A stretch of 15,284 nucleotides of DNA from JAICLV01 sp036380925 (GTDB lineage: Bacteria > Actinomycetota > Actinomycetes > Acidothermales > Acidothermaceae), in the NCBI GenBank assembly GCA_036380925.1, contig DASVDW010000103.1, positions 1 through 15,284 of the forward strand. The letters run 5' to 3'. The notes beneath the pieces were generated by a model, which ran no database searches, was not told the origin of the DNA, and was given only the letters and a program-made list of their open reading frames with translations. This document shows positions 1 to 7,464 of this stretch, one piece after another. How positions within the stretch are numbered: position 1 is the first letter of the stretch; every line of letters starts with the position of its first letter. The position numbers were made by a program, and so were the translations under genes.

Positions 1-1
1 G

Positions 2-961
2 CGCTTCGTCGTCCTGGTCGCCGGCTCGACCGTGCACTTCTTGATCGCCTTGCTGTTGTTCTTCGTGTTCAGCGTGGCTTGGCCCGCCCGCGACACGGGC
101 TACGCGACGATCAACCAGGTCTACCCGTGCGCGGTGCCCGACGACCAGGGAAATTGCGCGCCCGGGGCCACGCCGGCCCCCGGAGCGGGTGTCCTGCAAA
201 AAGGCGATGTGATCACCGCGGTCAATGGGCGTGACGTCGCCAGCACCGAGTCGGTGCTGCGTGACCCCGGCAAGAATGACGACGGCGACGTCGTGAAGGG
301 CGGACCGGACGGCTTGGTCGCTCTCGTGCGCAACACGTCGGGCCCGGTGACCCTCACGATCCTGCGGGATGGGAAGACGCGTCAGGTCCACGTGACGCCG
401 GTGGTGTCGAACGGCCAACCCCGGATCGGATTCTTGCCGGGGCCGGACCACTCCCGTTACGGAGTCGTCGGCGCGGCGGCGAACTCGGTCAGCTTGTTCG
501 GTCAGACCACGGTCGGCAGCTTCAAGGCGCTCGGCGCGGTGCCGCACGAGATCGGCCGGATTCTGTCCGGCGACCAGGGCAAGCGCACCGCCGACAGCGG
601 CGGTGGCGCCCAGGTCACCAGCGTGGTCGGCGTCGCGCAGATCTCCGGCGAGGCGTTCCAGGCCGGTGGTTTCTCCGGTGGTGTCGCGACGCTCGTGCTG
701 ATCACGGCGTCGGTGAACTTGTTCGTCGGGATCTTCAACCTGTTCCCGTTCCTACCGCTCGACGGCGGCCACGTGGCGATCCTGGCCTACGAGAAGGCGC
801 GCGACCGCATTCGGCGGCGGCGCAAGCTGCCCGCCGCGGGACCGGTCGACCTGACCAAGCTGATGCCCGTCACCTACGGGGCCTTAGCCTTGATCGTGGG
901 CATGTCAATGATCGTGTTGTATGCCGACGTGGTGAACCCGGTGGCGAACCCGTTCCAGTAG
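2..961 (+). CDS. rip1: Site-2 intramembrane zinc metalloprotease (Rip1/RseP family), 5' end cut by window
   Basis: The open frame runs from the window edge, so the start and the HExxH zinc motif lie outside. The 319 visible residues begin in a membrane segment (about 4-27) containing GSTVHFLIA, typical of the helix after the active site in this family. A PDZ domain follows (about 60-125, with KGDVITAVNGRDV). The C-terminal catalytic helix has NLFPFLPLDGGH, with the conserved LDGGH at about 253-257 supplying the third metal ligand. A last membrane helix is at about 287-312. Such proteases cut membrane-bound anti-sigma factors and other single-pass proteins inside the membrane; Mycobacterium Rip1 is the closest known parallel. 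The stop lies 31 bases before the favoured ispG start, so the two are probably co-transcribed, as in the dxr-rip-ispG arrangement of actinobacteria. The GTG at 32 is internal, not the real start. Confidence 0.93.
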   Translation, partial: RFVVLVAGSTVHFLIALLLFFVFSVAWPARDTGYATINQVYPCAVPDDQGNCAPGATPAPGAGVLQKGDVITAVNGRDVASTESVLRDPGKNDDGDVVKGGPDGLVALVRNTSGPVTLTILRDGKTRQVHVTPVVSNGQPRIGFLPGPDHSRYGVVGAAANSVSLFGQTTVGSFKALGAVPHEIGRILSGDQGKRTADSGGGAQVTSVVGVAQISGEAFQAGGFSGGVATLVLITASVNLFVGIFNLFPFLPLDGGHVAILAYEKARDRIRRRRKLPAAGPVDLTKLMPVTYGALALIVGMSMIVLYADVVNPVANPFQ

Positions 962-992
962 GAGCAAGCAGTAAGCAGAGGTGACGAAAGCA

Positions 993-2156
993 GTGACCAC
1001 CGTCGAGCTCGGCCTTCCCGAGATGCCCGCGCCCAGCCCGCTCGCGCCGCGGCGCAAGTCGCATCAGATCAACGTGGGAGGCGTGCTGGTCGGGGGCGAC
1101 GCCCCGGTGTCGGTGCAGTCGATGTGCACCACGCTCACCGCCGACGTCAACGCGACGTTGCAGCAGATCGCCGAGCTCACCGCGGCCGGCTGCCAGATCG
1201 TGCGGGTCGCCTGCCCGAGCCAGGACGACGCCGACGCGTTGCCCGCGATCGCAAGGAAGTCGCAGATCCCGGTGATCGCCGACATCCACTTCCAGCCCAA
1301 GTACGTGTTCGCCGCGATCGAGGCCGGCTGCGCCGCGGTGCGGGTCAACCCGGGCAACATCAAGAAGTTCGACGACCAGGTCAAGGAGATCGCCCAGGCC
1401 GCGAAGGACCACGGCACGCCGATCCGCATCGGAGTGAACGCCGGCTCTCTCGACCCGCGGATGCTCGCGAAGTACGGCGGCAAGGCCACCCCGGAGGCGC
1501 TGGTCGAGTCGGCGAAGTGGGAGGCGAGCCTGTTTGAGGAGCACGACTTCCGCGACATCAAGATCTCGGTCAAGCACCACGACCCGTTGATCATGATCGA
1601 GGCGTATCGCCAGCTCGCCGCGCAGACCGACTACCCGCTGCACCTCGGCGTCACCGAGGCCGGCCCGCTGATGCAGGGCACCGTCAAGTCCGCGGTGGCG
1701 TTCGGCATCTTGCTGTCCGAGGGCATCGGCGACACCATTCGCGTCTCGCTGTCGGCGCCGCCGGTCGAAGAGGTCAAGGTCGGGATCGGCATTCTGGAGT
1801 CGCTCGGCCTTCGGCAGCGCAAGCTCGAGATCGTGTCCTGCCCGTCGTGCGGCCGGGCCCAGGTCGACGTCTACAAGCTCGCCGAAGAGGTGACCGCCGG
1901 CCTCGAGGGGTTGACCGTGCCACTTCGGGTGGCCGTCATGGGTTGCGTCGTCAACGGCCCCGGTGAGGCGCGCGAGGCGGACCTCGGCGTGGCCTCCGGC
2001 AACGGCAAAGGCCAGATTTTCGTGCGTGGCGAAGTGATCAAGACGGTGCCCGAGGCGCAGATTGTCGAGACACTGATCGAAGAGGCCATGCGGTTGGCTG
2101 ACGAGCTGGGTTCCGACGGCGTAGCCTCCGGCGAGCCGCAGGTGAACGTGGTCTGA
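993..2156 (+). CDS. ispG: 4-hydroxy-3-methylbut-2-en-1-yl diphosphate synthase (IspG/GcpE)
   Basis: This enzyme reductively opens MEcPP to HMBPP in the non-mevalonate isoprenoid pathway, using a [4Fe-4S] cluster. The product has 387 residues and is near-collinear with actinobacterial GcpE. It has the TIM-barrel block (PVSVQSMCTT, VRVACP, ADIHFQP, RVNPGNI, GVNAGSL, HLGVTEAG). The C-terminal cluster domain has CPSCGRAQVD (Cys 283 and 286) and VMGCVVNGPGEA (Cys 318), the three cluster ligands, plus the GxGKGQIFVRGE region. I prefer GTG at 993 because AGAGGTGA (977-984) sits 8 bases upstream and the protein then begins MTTVELGLP, like mycobacterial GcpE. GTG at 981 is in frame and would add four residues but has no well-spaced ribosome binding site. 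It lies between rip and the GNAT gene in one apparent operon. Function is near certain; only the start is open. Confidence 0.97.
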   Translation: MTTVELGLPEMPAPSPLAPRRKSHQINVGGVLVGGDAPVSVQSMCTTLTADVNATLQQIAELTAAGCQIVRVACPSQDDADALPAIARKSQIPVIADIHFQPKYVFAAIEAGCAAVRVNPGNIKKFDDQVKEIAQAAKDHGTPIRIGVNAGSLDPRMLAKYGGKATPEALVESAKWEASLFEEHDFRDIKISVKHHDPLIMIEAYRQLAAQTDYPLHLGVTEAGPLMQGTVKSAVAFGILLSEGIGDTIRVSLSAPPVEEVKVGIGILESLGLRQRKLEIVSCPSCGRAQVDVYKLAEEVTAGLEGLTVPLRVAVMGCVVNGPGEAREADLGVASGNGKGQIFVRGEVIKTVPEAQIVETLIEEAMRLADELGSDGVASGEPQVNVV

Positions 2157-2217
2157 CCGCGGGGGAACAGCCGGCGCCGGCGAGTCGTCGTCCAAAGGAT
2201 CGGGGCGATACGGAGGC

Positions 2218-3063
2218 ATGGTGCTGCGAGGTTCGCTCGTGCGGGTGCTGGACGACCGCGACCTGGCGGCCGCGCGCGATCTGCTTGACCGCGATCCGGT
2301 CGCCAACGTCTTCGTGGCGTCCCGTCTGGACAGCGTCGGCCTCGACCCGTGGCGGTTGGGCGCGGAGGTGTGGGCCTATCCGAGCAGCGGCAAGGTCGAG
2401 GCGCTGTGTTACGCGGGCGCCAATCTGGTGCCGGTCAACGCCGACGCCGACGCCTGTCGGGTGTTCGCCGACCGAGCCCGGCGGCAGGGTCGGCGCTGCT
2501 CGTCGATCGTCGGCCCGGCCGGGCAGGTGGCGACGCTGTGGTCGCTGCTCGAGCAGGCGTGGGGCCCGGCCCGGGCGGTGCGGGCCAATCAGCCTTTGAT
2601 GGTGATCAGCGACCAGCCGAACGTCGCCCCCGACCCCCTGGTGCGGCGGGTCACGCCGTCCGAGGTCGACATCTTGTACCCCGCGTGCGTGGCGATGTTC
2701 ACCGAAGAGGTGGGGGTCTCGCCCTTCAACGGGGACGGTGGCGCGCTGTATCGGGCGCGGGTGGCCGAACTGATCGCGCAGGGCAGGGCGTTCGCCCGCA
2801 TCGAGGACGGTCGGGTGGTGTTCAAGGCCGAGGTGGGGGCCGCCACCGCGCAGGCCTGCCAGATCCAAGGCGTCTGGGTCGAACCGGAGTTGCGCGGCCG
2901 GGGGATCTCGAACGCCGGCATGGCCGCGGTGGTGATGCAGGCCCAAGCGACCATCGCGCCGCTGGTCAGCCTCTACGTCAACGACTTCAACACACCGGCG
3001 CGGGCCGCCTACCGCAAGGTTGGGTTCGTCGAGGTCGGCGCGTTCATGTCGGTGCTGTTCTAG
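2218..3063 (+). CDS. GNAT-family N-acetyltransferase with N-terminal DUF4081 domain
   Basis: The 281-residue protein resembles Mycobacterium Rv2867c, which also follows ispG. The N-terminal half has DPVANVFVASRLD, CYAGANLVPVNAD and RRCSSIVGPAGQV, characteristic of the DUF4081 module. The C-terminal half is a GNAT fold. VFKAEVGAATAQACQIQGVWV forms the central strands, ELRGRGISNAGMAAV (about 224-238) is the acetyl-CoA pyrophosphate-binding loop, and SLYVNDFNTPARAAYRKVGF is the usual C-terminal motif. The acceptor substrate is unknown. It may acetylate a protein or small molecule in the cytoplasm, and the ispG/rip context does not settle this. GGAGG at 2212-2216 is only one base from ATG 2218 but four from GTG 2221, so translation may start one codon later. 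It is 61 bases after ispG and probably in the same operon. Confidence 0.88.
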   Translation: MVLRGSLVRVLDDRDLAAARDLLDRDPVANVFVASRLDSVGLDPWRLGAEVWAYPSSGKVEALCYAGANLVPVNADADACRVFADRARRQGRRCSSIVGPAGQVATLWSLLEQAWGPARAVRANQPLMVISDQPNVAPDPLVRRVTPSEVDILYPACVAMFTEEVGVSPFNGDGGALYRARVAELIAQGRAFARIEDGRVVFKAEVGAATAQACQIQGVWVEPELRGRGISNAGMAAVVMQAQATIAPLVSLYVNDFNTPARAAYRKVGFVEVGAFMSVLF

Positions 3064-3086
3064 TCGCAAAACAGCTCGTCGCAAAA
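3063..3086. repeat. Two direct copies of GTCGCAAAA
   Basis: GTCGCAAAA occurs at 3063-3071, starting on the last base of the GNAT stop codon, and again at 3078-3086, a spacing of 15 bases. The stretch is A-rich against the surrounding sequence and lies just upstream of the candidate sigma28 promoter of the chemoreceptor-like gene. It could be a binding site for a regulator or chance. Nothing else in the sequence supports a role. Confidence 0.3.
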
Positions 3087-3100
3087 TATCTCGTTACGAC

Positions 3101-3127
3101 TCAACCTTCAGCCGCCGCGGCCGACCT
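3101..3127 (+). promoter_or_regulatory. Candidate sigma28/WhiG-type promoter for the chemoreceptor-like gene
   Basis: TCAA at 3101-3104 is followed by exactly 15 bases and then GCCGACCT at 3120-3127. The FliA/SigD/WhiG consensus is TAAA, about 15 bases, GCCGATAA. The match is 3 of 4 in the -35 element and 5 of 8 in the -10 element. The start codon is about 48 bases downstream. GCCGAC is common in GC-rich DNA, so the case rests on spacing and on the kind of gene that follows. Confidence 0.35.
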
Positions 3128-3175
3128 AGGAAGCGGAGTTGTTGCGCCCGTCGACCGGGCGTTGGAGGTGTGGAG

Positions 3176-4651
3176 ATGTCGGCACGCGTTGAGGCGATGC
3201 CCGGACGGGCCCGACCCATGAGACGGGCCCGCTGGCTGGAGCGGGACCGATCGGCGCGACAGAGTCATGCCGACGAGACGCTCGACCGCACCCTGGTGGA
3301 GTTCGCCGAGTTGTCGGGACGCGTCGGCATCGAGGTGGCGGACATCTCGGGCAACGTCGACGCGCTGTCGGCGGTGGTGCGCGAGCAGGCGCAACTGTCG
3401 GTTCAGCTGAGCGCGGCGGCGGAGGAGATCGCGGCCGGCAACCACCAGGTCGAGGCCGCGGTCACCCAGGCGCACGCCGCGACGAAAGTCGCCCATGAAG
3501 AGGCGGCCGGTTCTCGGGAAACCGTGGAGGTTTCCCTTGCGCAGCTTGGTGAATTCGTCGACTGGGTAGGGCAAATCAGCGACCAGTTCAGCGCCGTCGC
3601 GCAGGCGCTCGCCGGCATCACCGCCGCGGCCGGGCAGATCGACCGCATCGCGCAGCAGACGCACATCCTCGCCTTGAACGCGCGAATCGAGGCTGCTCGT
3701 TCGGGCGCGGCCGGCCAGGGTTTCCAGGTCATCGCCAACTCCGTGCGCGACCTCGCCGACGAGACGATCACCGCGGCGAAGGACATTGACTCCACCGTGC
3801 GGCCGCTGACCGGACAGATCGGCGAGTTGACCAAGCGCGGGCAGCAGGCCAAGGCGCAGGCGCAGACCATGCGCGCCAGCACCCAGTCGATCTCCGTGAT
3901 GATCGACGCCGTCACCGGCGCGCTGGCGTCGGCGGACGAGCAGGTCGCCGAGATCAAGGACGCCGCGGCCGCGATCCGCGCCGAGGTGGACGGATTCTTG
4001 TCGTCGCTGTCGTCGCTCGCCGGCGGACTTGAGCAGTCGAGCGGCGAGCTCAACTCGGCACGCGAGCGGTCCGCGAACCTGCTGTCGCTCAGCGAGAAGC
4101 TGGTGTCGACGAGCGCGCGCACGGGGGTGCGGACGTCCGACACGCCGCTTATCGAGGCGGCGCTCGAAGGCGCGGCGCTGGTCGCGTCGGTCTTCGCGGC
4201 GGCGCTGGATCGCGGCGAGATCAGCGTGGCCGACCTGTTCGACGAGAACTACCGGCTCATCGAAGGCAGCGATCCGGCGCAGCACCTCACCAGATTCACC
4301 GCGTTCACCGATCGGGTGTTGCCGCCGATCCAAGAGCCGTTCGCCGATCGTGATCCGCGGATCGCGTTCGCCATTTCGACCGACCGCAACGGATATATAC
4401 CGACCCACATGCTGCGTGTCTCGAAGCCGCAGGGCTCCGACCCGGTCTGGAACGCGGCGAACTGCCGCAACCGCAGGATCTTCAACGACCGCACCGGTTT
4501 GTTGTGCGGTCAGAACACCGAACCGTTCGTGTTGCAGACCTATCGGCGCGACATGGGCGGCGGCCGCTTCGTCATGATGAAGGACGTCTCGGCGCCGATC
4601 TGGGTGCGCGGTCGACATTGGGGCGGTTTTCGCATTGGCTACACCGCCTGA
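3176..4651 (+). CDS. Soluble methyl-accepting chemotaxis-type signalling protein with C-terminal sensor-like domain
   Basis: The 491-residue protein has no membrane segment or signal peptide. Residues about 30-315 form a long Ala/Glu/Gln-rich coiled coil whose turn, near residues 155-185, carries IDRIAQQTHILALNARIEAA and the adjoining GQGFQVIANSVRDLAD. This is the conserved receptor tip that contacts CheA and CheW. The arms on each side are nearly equal (about 135-140 residues), as expected of a chemoreceptor hairpin. Residues about 322-491 form a separate domain with DRNGYIPTH (403-411), DPVWNAANCRNRRIFNDRTG (425 onward, Cys 430), QTYRRDMGGGRFVMMKD and HWGGFRIGY near the end. I recall similar C-terminal segments in alphaproteobacterial cytoplasmic receptors and take this one as a Cache/PAS-like sensor, ligand unknown. 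The start is ATG 3176, with GGAGG at 3164-3168. Upstream in-frame codons overlap the GNAT gene and are unlikely starts. No che or fla gene is in the window. Confidence 0.87.
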   Translation: MSARVEAMPGRARPMRRARWLERDRSARQSHADETLDRTLVEFAELSGRVGIEVADISGNVDALSAVVREQAQLSVQLSAAAEEIAAGNHQVEAAVTQAHAATKVAHEEAAGSRETVEVSLAQLGEFVDWVGQISDQFSAVAQALAGITAAAGQIDRIAQQTHILALNARIEAARSGAAGQGFQVIANSVRDLADETITAAKDIDSTVRPLTGQIGELTKRGQQAKAQAQTMRASTQSISVMIDAVTGALASADEQVAEIKDAAAAIRAEVDGFLSSLSSLAGGLEQSSGELNSARERSANLLSLSEKLVSTSARTGVRTSDTPLIEAALEGAALVASVFAAALDRGEISVADLFDENYRLIEGSDPAQHLTRFTAFTDRVLPPIQEPFADRDPRIAFAISTDRNGYIPTHMLRVSKPQGSDPVWNAANCRNRRIFNDRTGLLCGQNTEPFVLQTYRRDMGGGRFVMMKDVSAPIWVRGRHWGGFRIGYTA

Positions 4652-4664
4652 CGGTGGCCAAAGA

Positions 4665-4703
4665 GGTGACGCCTGCCGTCGCTGAGCGACAGCAGGCGTC
4701 ACC
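4665..4703. terminator. Bidirectional terminator hairpin between convergent genes
   Basis: GGTGACGCCTGC (4665-4676) pairs perfectly with GCAGGCGTCACC (4692-4703). After one C/A mismatch the inner GTCGC (4678-4682) pairs with GCGAC (4686-4690) around a TGA loop. It lies 13 bases after the chemoreceptor-like stop and 17 bases before the last base of the minus-strand gene. It has no long T tract, as is common in actinobacterial terminators. Confidence 0.8.
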
Positions 4704-4720
4704 AACCTCGGACCAGCCGG

Positions 4721-5536
4721 TCAGCCGGTCGCCAGGTCCCAGCCGCTCGGAGTCGGCGCGGGCGCGGACGTGCTTGCCGCGCTCGGCGAGCTGGTTGGCG
4801 GGAACCGGTAGTGGCCGCCGTTGTAGAAGATGTCGTCAAACGTCAGCGCCAACTGTTCCCGCGTGCTGCCATCGACGCTGCTGGTGTTGAACGAGACGAC
4901 CCGCACGCCGTGCAGTTGGATGCGCACCGTCGCGCTGTTCGCCGAACCGGGCAGCGTGATGGTCGCGTTGCCGAGCGTGGTGTTCGTCGTGGCCACGTTG
5001 AACAGCGCGCCGCTAAAGCTGTCGGCCGGCTTGACGACGATCAGCTGGCTGAACCGCGGTGCGCCGCCGCCCGCTGGAGCCGCGCTGACGGCAAACGACT
5101 CGTCGTCGATCGGGATCACCGCGTTCGTCCGGTCGCCGAGCTGGTCGAACGTCAGCGTCCCGGACGCCGCGGGCTCGCCCTTGCCGGCGCCGGCGCCGGT
5201 CGGCGTCGCGGTGACCGTGGTGGTGGGTCCGGCGGGCCCGGACGGGCCTGCCGGACCGGTGGGCCCGGCCGGTCCTTCGGGACCCTGCGGGCCGGCCGGG
5301 CCGGTCTGGTTCCACGACAGCGCGGTCTCGTCGTGCCTGCAGGACGCGCCGGCGTCGAGCACCCGGACCGAGCCGGTGACGTGCGAGACGCAGGCGTGGA
5401 TCGTGGTGTCGCCGGAGTCGGCGCTCGCCGATTCGACGGCCCAGGCGGTGCCGCCGACCGCCCCTACGGCGGCCAGGGCCAGCGCGCAGGCGATCGCGTG
5501 TCGAGAGGCGGCACGACGCAGAGTTGGCTTTGACAT
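4721..5536 (-). CDS. Secreted protein with short collagen-like stalk and Hcp-like (T6SS tube fold) domain
   Basis: The 271-residue product starts with a Sec signal peptide: SKPTLRR, a hydrophobic Ala-rich core, and probable cleavage after AWA at 33. A small domain with IHACVSHVTGSVRVLDAG and a second cysteine (Cys 49 and 66) follows, ending in ETALSWNQ. This module often precedes collagen repeats in bacterial exported proteins. Nine Gly-Pro-X triplets run over about 79-105, then a Thr/Gly linker. Residues about 128-238 read like an Hcp barrel: FSQLIVVKPADSFSGALF, then ATITLP, then IQLHGVRVVSFNTS and EQLALTFDDI. A Ser/Pro/Thr-rich tail ends the protein. The in-frame ATG at 5602 would put 22 residues before the signal peptide. 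ATG 5536 with AAGGGA just upstream is better. No T6SS genes are nearby, so I infer a cell-surface or matrix protein, not a secretion tube. The Hcp assignment is by pattern only. Confidence 0.8.
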   Translation of the reverse strand: MSKPTLRRAASRHAIACALALAAVGAVGGTAWAVESASADSGDTTIHACVSHVTGSVRVLDAGASCRHDETALSWNQTGPAGPQGPEGPAGPTGPAGPSGPAGPTTTVTATPTGAGAGKGEPAASGTLTFDQLGDRTNAVIPIDDESFAVSAAPAGGGAPRFSQLIVVKPADSFSGALFNVATTNTTLGNATITLPGSANSATVRIQLHGVRVVSFNTSSVDGSTREQLALTFDDIFYNGGHYRFPPTSSPSAASTSAPAPTPSGWDLATG

Positions 5537-5715
5537 GACGGGTCCCTTCGGTGATGTGTGGTTGCCGCGTCGACTGTCGCGGTAAGCAAGGCGCCCGGTC
5601 ATCGGGTGATCAACTAATTCGCCGGCGGCCAGACCCTTAGCGCGCGGGCGTCACCGCCTTAGCCGATATCCTCGGCGCACACCGATCCACCTCACCGACT
5701 AAGGAGTCGCGCCCC
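5537..5715. promoter_or_regulatory. Divergent intergenic region between the collagen-like gene and proS
   Basis: This 179-base gap must carry the promoters of both divergent genes. For proS, TATCCT at 5667-5672 fits the actinobacterial TAnnnT -10 form, about 49 bases before the start, but no convincing -35 is visible. AAGGAG at 5701-5706 is the proS ribosome binding site. On the minus strand AAGGGA lies just ahead of ATG 5536. No T-box or riboswitch-like structure was recognised. Confidence 0.4.
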
Positions 5716-7464
5716 GTGACGCTGCGGATGTCGACCTTGTTCCTTCGCACCCTGCGCGAGGATCCGGCCGACGCCGAGGTGCCGAGCCACAAGCTGCTGG
5801 TCCGCGCGGGCTATGTCCGCCGGGTCGCGCCTGGCATCTACTCATGGCTGCCACTCGGCTACACCGTCTTGCGCAAGGTCGAGGCGATCGTGCGCGAGGA
5901 GATGACTCGCATGGGGGCGCAGGAGGTGCACTTCCCCGCGCTCATCCCGCGCGAGATCTATGAGGCCAGCAACCGTTGGACCGAGTACGGCGCCAACCTG
6001 TTCCGGCTCAAAGACCGCAAGGACGCCGACTACCTCCTCGGCCCGACCCACGAGGAGCTGTTCACCCTGCTGGTGAAGGGCGAGTACTCCTCTTACAAGG
6101 ACTATCCCGTCTCGCTCTTCCAGATCCAGACCAAGTACCGCGACGAGGCGCGCCCGCGCGCCGGCATCTTGCGTGGGCGCGAGTTCGTCATGAAAGACAG
6201 CTACTCCTTTGACTTGGACGACGAGGGGCTGGTCCGCTCGTATGCCCAGCACCGGGTGGCGTATCAGAAAATCTTCGATCGGCTCGGACTCGACTACCGC
6301 ATCGTCTCCGCGGTGTCGGGCGCCATGGGCGGTTCGGCGTCCGAGGAGTTCTTGGCGCCCACCGAGTCTGGCGAGGACACGTTCGTGCAGTGCGACAACT
6401 GCGACTACGCGGCCAACACCGAGGCGGTCGAGATCGCGGTGCCGCCCGCGGTCGACGGGAGCCGGCATCCTGACTCGCAGGTGCTCGACACTCCCGACAC
6501 GCCCACCATCGCGACGTTGGTGCACCGGCTGAACGCGCTTGATTTGGGACGGCGATTCGACGCCGAGGACACGCTGAAGAACGTCGTGCTCAAGACCAAG
6601 GCCCCCGGCGCGGACGACTGGGAGTTGCTCGTGGTCGGAGTGCCGGGGGATCGCGAGGTCGACATGAAGCGACTCGCCGGTCAGCTGGAGCCCACGGAGG
6701 TGGCGCAGGCCGAACCGTCCGACCTCGCCAAACAGCCGCGGTTGGTCAAGGGTTACATCGGGCCGCAGATCCTCAAGGAAATCGGATTGCGCTATCTGGT
6801 CGACCCGCTTGTCGTGCCGGGCAGTTCCTGGGTGACGGGCGCGAACGAGCAGGACCGGCACGCCGCTTTCGTCGTCCGGGGCCGCGACTTCGAGCCCGAC
6901 GGCGAGATCGGCGCCGTCGAGATTCGCGATGGCGACCGATGCGCGCGCTGTGGCGGGCACTTGTCGATCGCCCGCGGCATCGAGATCGGGCACATCTTCC
7001 AGCTCGGCCGCAAATACGCCGACGCGTTCGAGCTTGACGCGCTGGGCGCAGACGGGAAACCGATTCGTATCACGATGGGGTCTTACGGCGTCGGTGTGTC
7101 GCGCGCGGTCGCCGCGCTCGCCGAGCAGCACCACGACGAAGCGGGCTTGGTCTGGCCGCGCTCGGTCGCGCCCGCCGACGTGCACATCGTCGTGGCTGGC
7201 AAGGACGATCAGTCAGCCGCGGCGGAGGATCTGGCGAGCGCGCTCGACGCGCACGGCGTCGGCGTGCTGCTTGACGACCGGACGGCGGTGTCGGCCGGGG
7301 TGAAGTTCAAAGACGCCGAGCTGATCGGCGTCCCGACCATCGTGGTGGTCGGACGTGGGCTGGCCGATGGCGTCGTCGAGGTGCGCGACCGGGCGACCGG
7401 CGAGCGGTCCGACGTCGCGCTCGCGGCGGCAGCGGACCAGATCGCGGCGCTCGTTCGGTCGTGA
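5716..7464 (+). CDS. proS: Prolyl-tRNA synthetase, bacterial type with editing insertion
   Basis: This class II synthetase charges tRNA-Pro with proline in the cytoplasm. The product has 582 residues, the usual length for the bacterial form. It starts LRMSTLFLRTLREDPADAEV and carries the motif 1 region VRAGYVRRVAPGIYSWLPLG. Motif 2 runs through RPRAGILRGREFVMKDSYSF (GREF at 154-157), and motif 3 is GSYGVGVSR (455-463). The anticodon-binding HGTP domain runs from about 490 (DVHIVVAGKDD) to the end. The INS editing domain, which removes mischarged alanine, lies between motifs 2 and 3 (about 230-405). It is flanked by two Cys pairs, CDNC (226/229) and CARC (409/412), which probably bind zinc as in many Gram-positive homologues. 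The start is GTG 5716, 9 bases after AAGGAG. ATG 5728 is a less likely alternative. Confidence 0.98.
   Translation: MTLRMSTLFLRTLREDPADAEVPSHKLLVRAGYVRRVAPGIYSWLPLGYTVLRKVEAIVREEMTRMGAQEVHFPALIPREIYEASNRWTEYGANLFRLKDRKDADYLLGPTHEELFTLLVKGEYSSYKDYPVSLFQIQTKYRDEARPRAGILRGREFVMKDSYSFDLDDEGLVRSYAQHRVAYQKIFDRLGLDYRIVSAVSGAMGGSASEEFLAPTESGEDTFVQCDNCDYAANTEAVEIAVPPAVDGSRHPDSQVLDTPDTPTIATLVHRLNALDLGRRFDAEDTLKNVVLKTKAPGADDWELLVVGVPGDREVDMKRLAGQLEPTEVAQAEPSDLAKQPRLVKGYIGPQILKEIGLRYLVDPLVVPGSSWVTGANEQDRHAAFVVRGRDFEPDGEIGAVEIRDGDRCARCGGHLSIARGIEIGHIFQLGRKYADAFELDALGADGKPIRITMGSYGVGVSRAVAALAEQHHDEAGLVWPRSVAPADVHIVVAGKDDQSAAAEDLASALDAHGVGVLLDDRTAVSAGVKFKDAELIGVPTIVVVGRGLADGVVEVRDRATGERSDVALAAAADQIAALVRS

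Noticed and set aside
2170..2181. GCCGGCGCCGGC palindrome between ispG and the GNAT gene
   Set aside because: Too short and of low complexity in a GC-rich genome; no stop-proximal terminator shape or operator context.
870..2306. Long open frame on the minus strand opposite rip and ispG
   Set aside because: Arg/Asp/His-rich composition typical of the antisense of GC-rich genes; the plus strand encodes clear conserved proteins here.
3101..4705. Long minus-strand open frame opposite the chemoreceptor-type gene
   Set aside because: No recognisable domain, Arg-rich shadow composition, and it would read through the terminator hairpin.
5013..5315. Repetitive GC-rich tract that could be taken for a tandem DNA repeat or alternate ORFs
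   Set aside because: It is explained by the Gly-Pro-X codons and linker of the collagen-like gene; the other frames show only shadows.
4721..5536. Type VI secretion system tube gene
   Set aside because: It has a signal peptide and collagen stalk, and no tss genes are present; I call it only Hcp-like in fold.
5537..5602. Upstream extension of the collagen-like protein from ATG 5602
   Set aside because: It would place 22 polar residues before a clear signal peptide, and a good ribosome binding site precedes ATG 5536.
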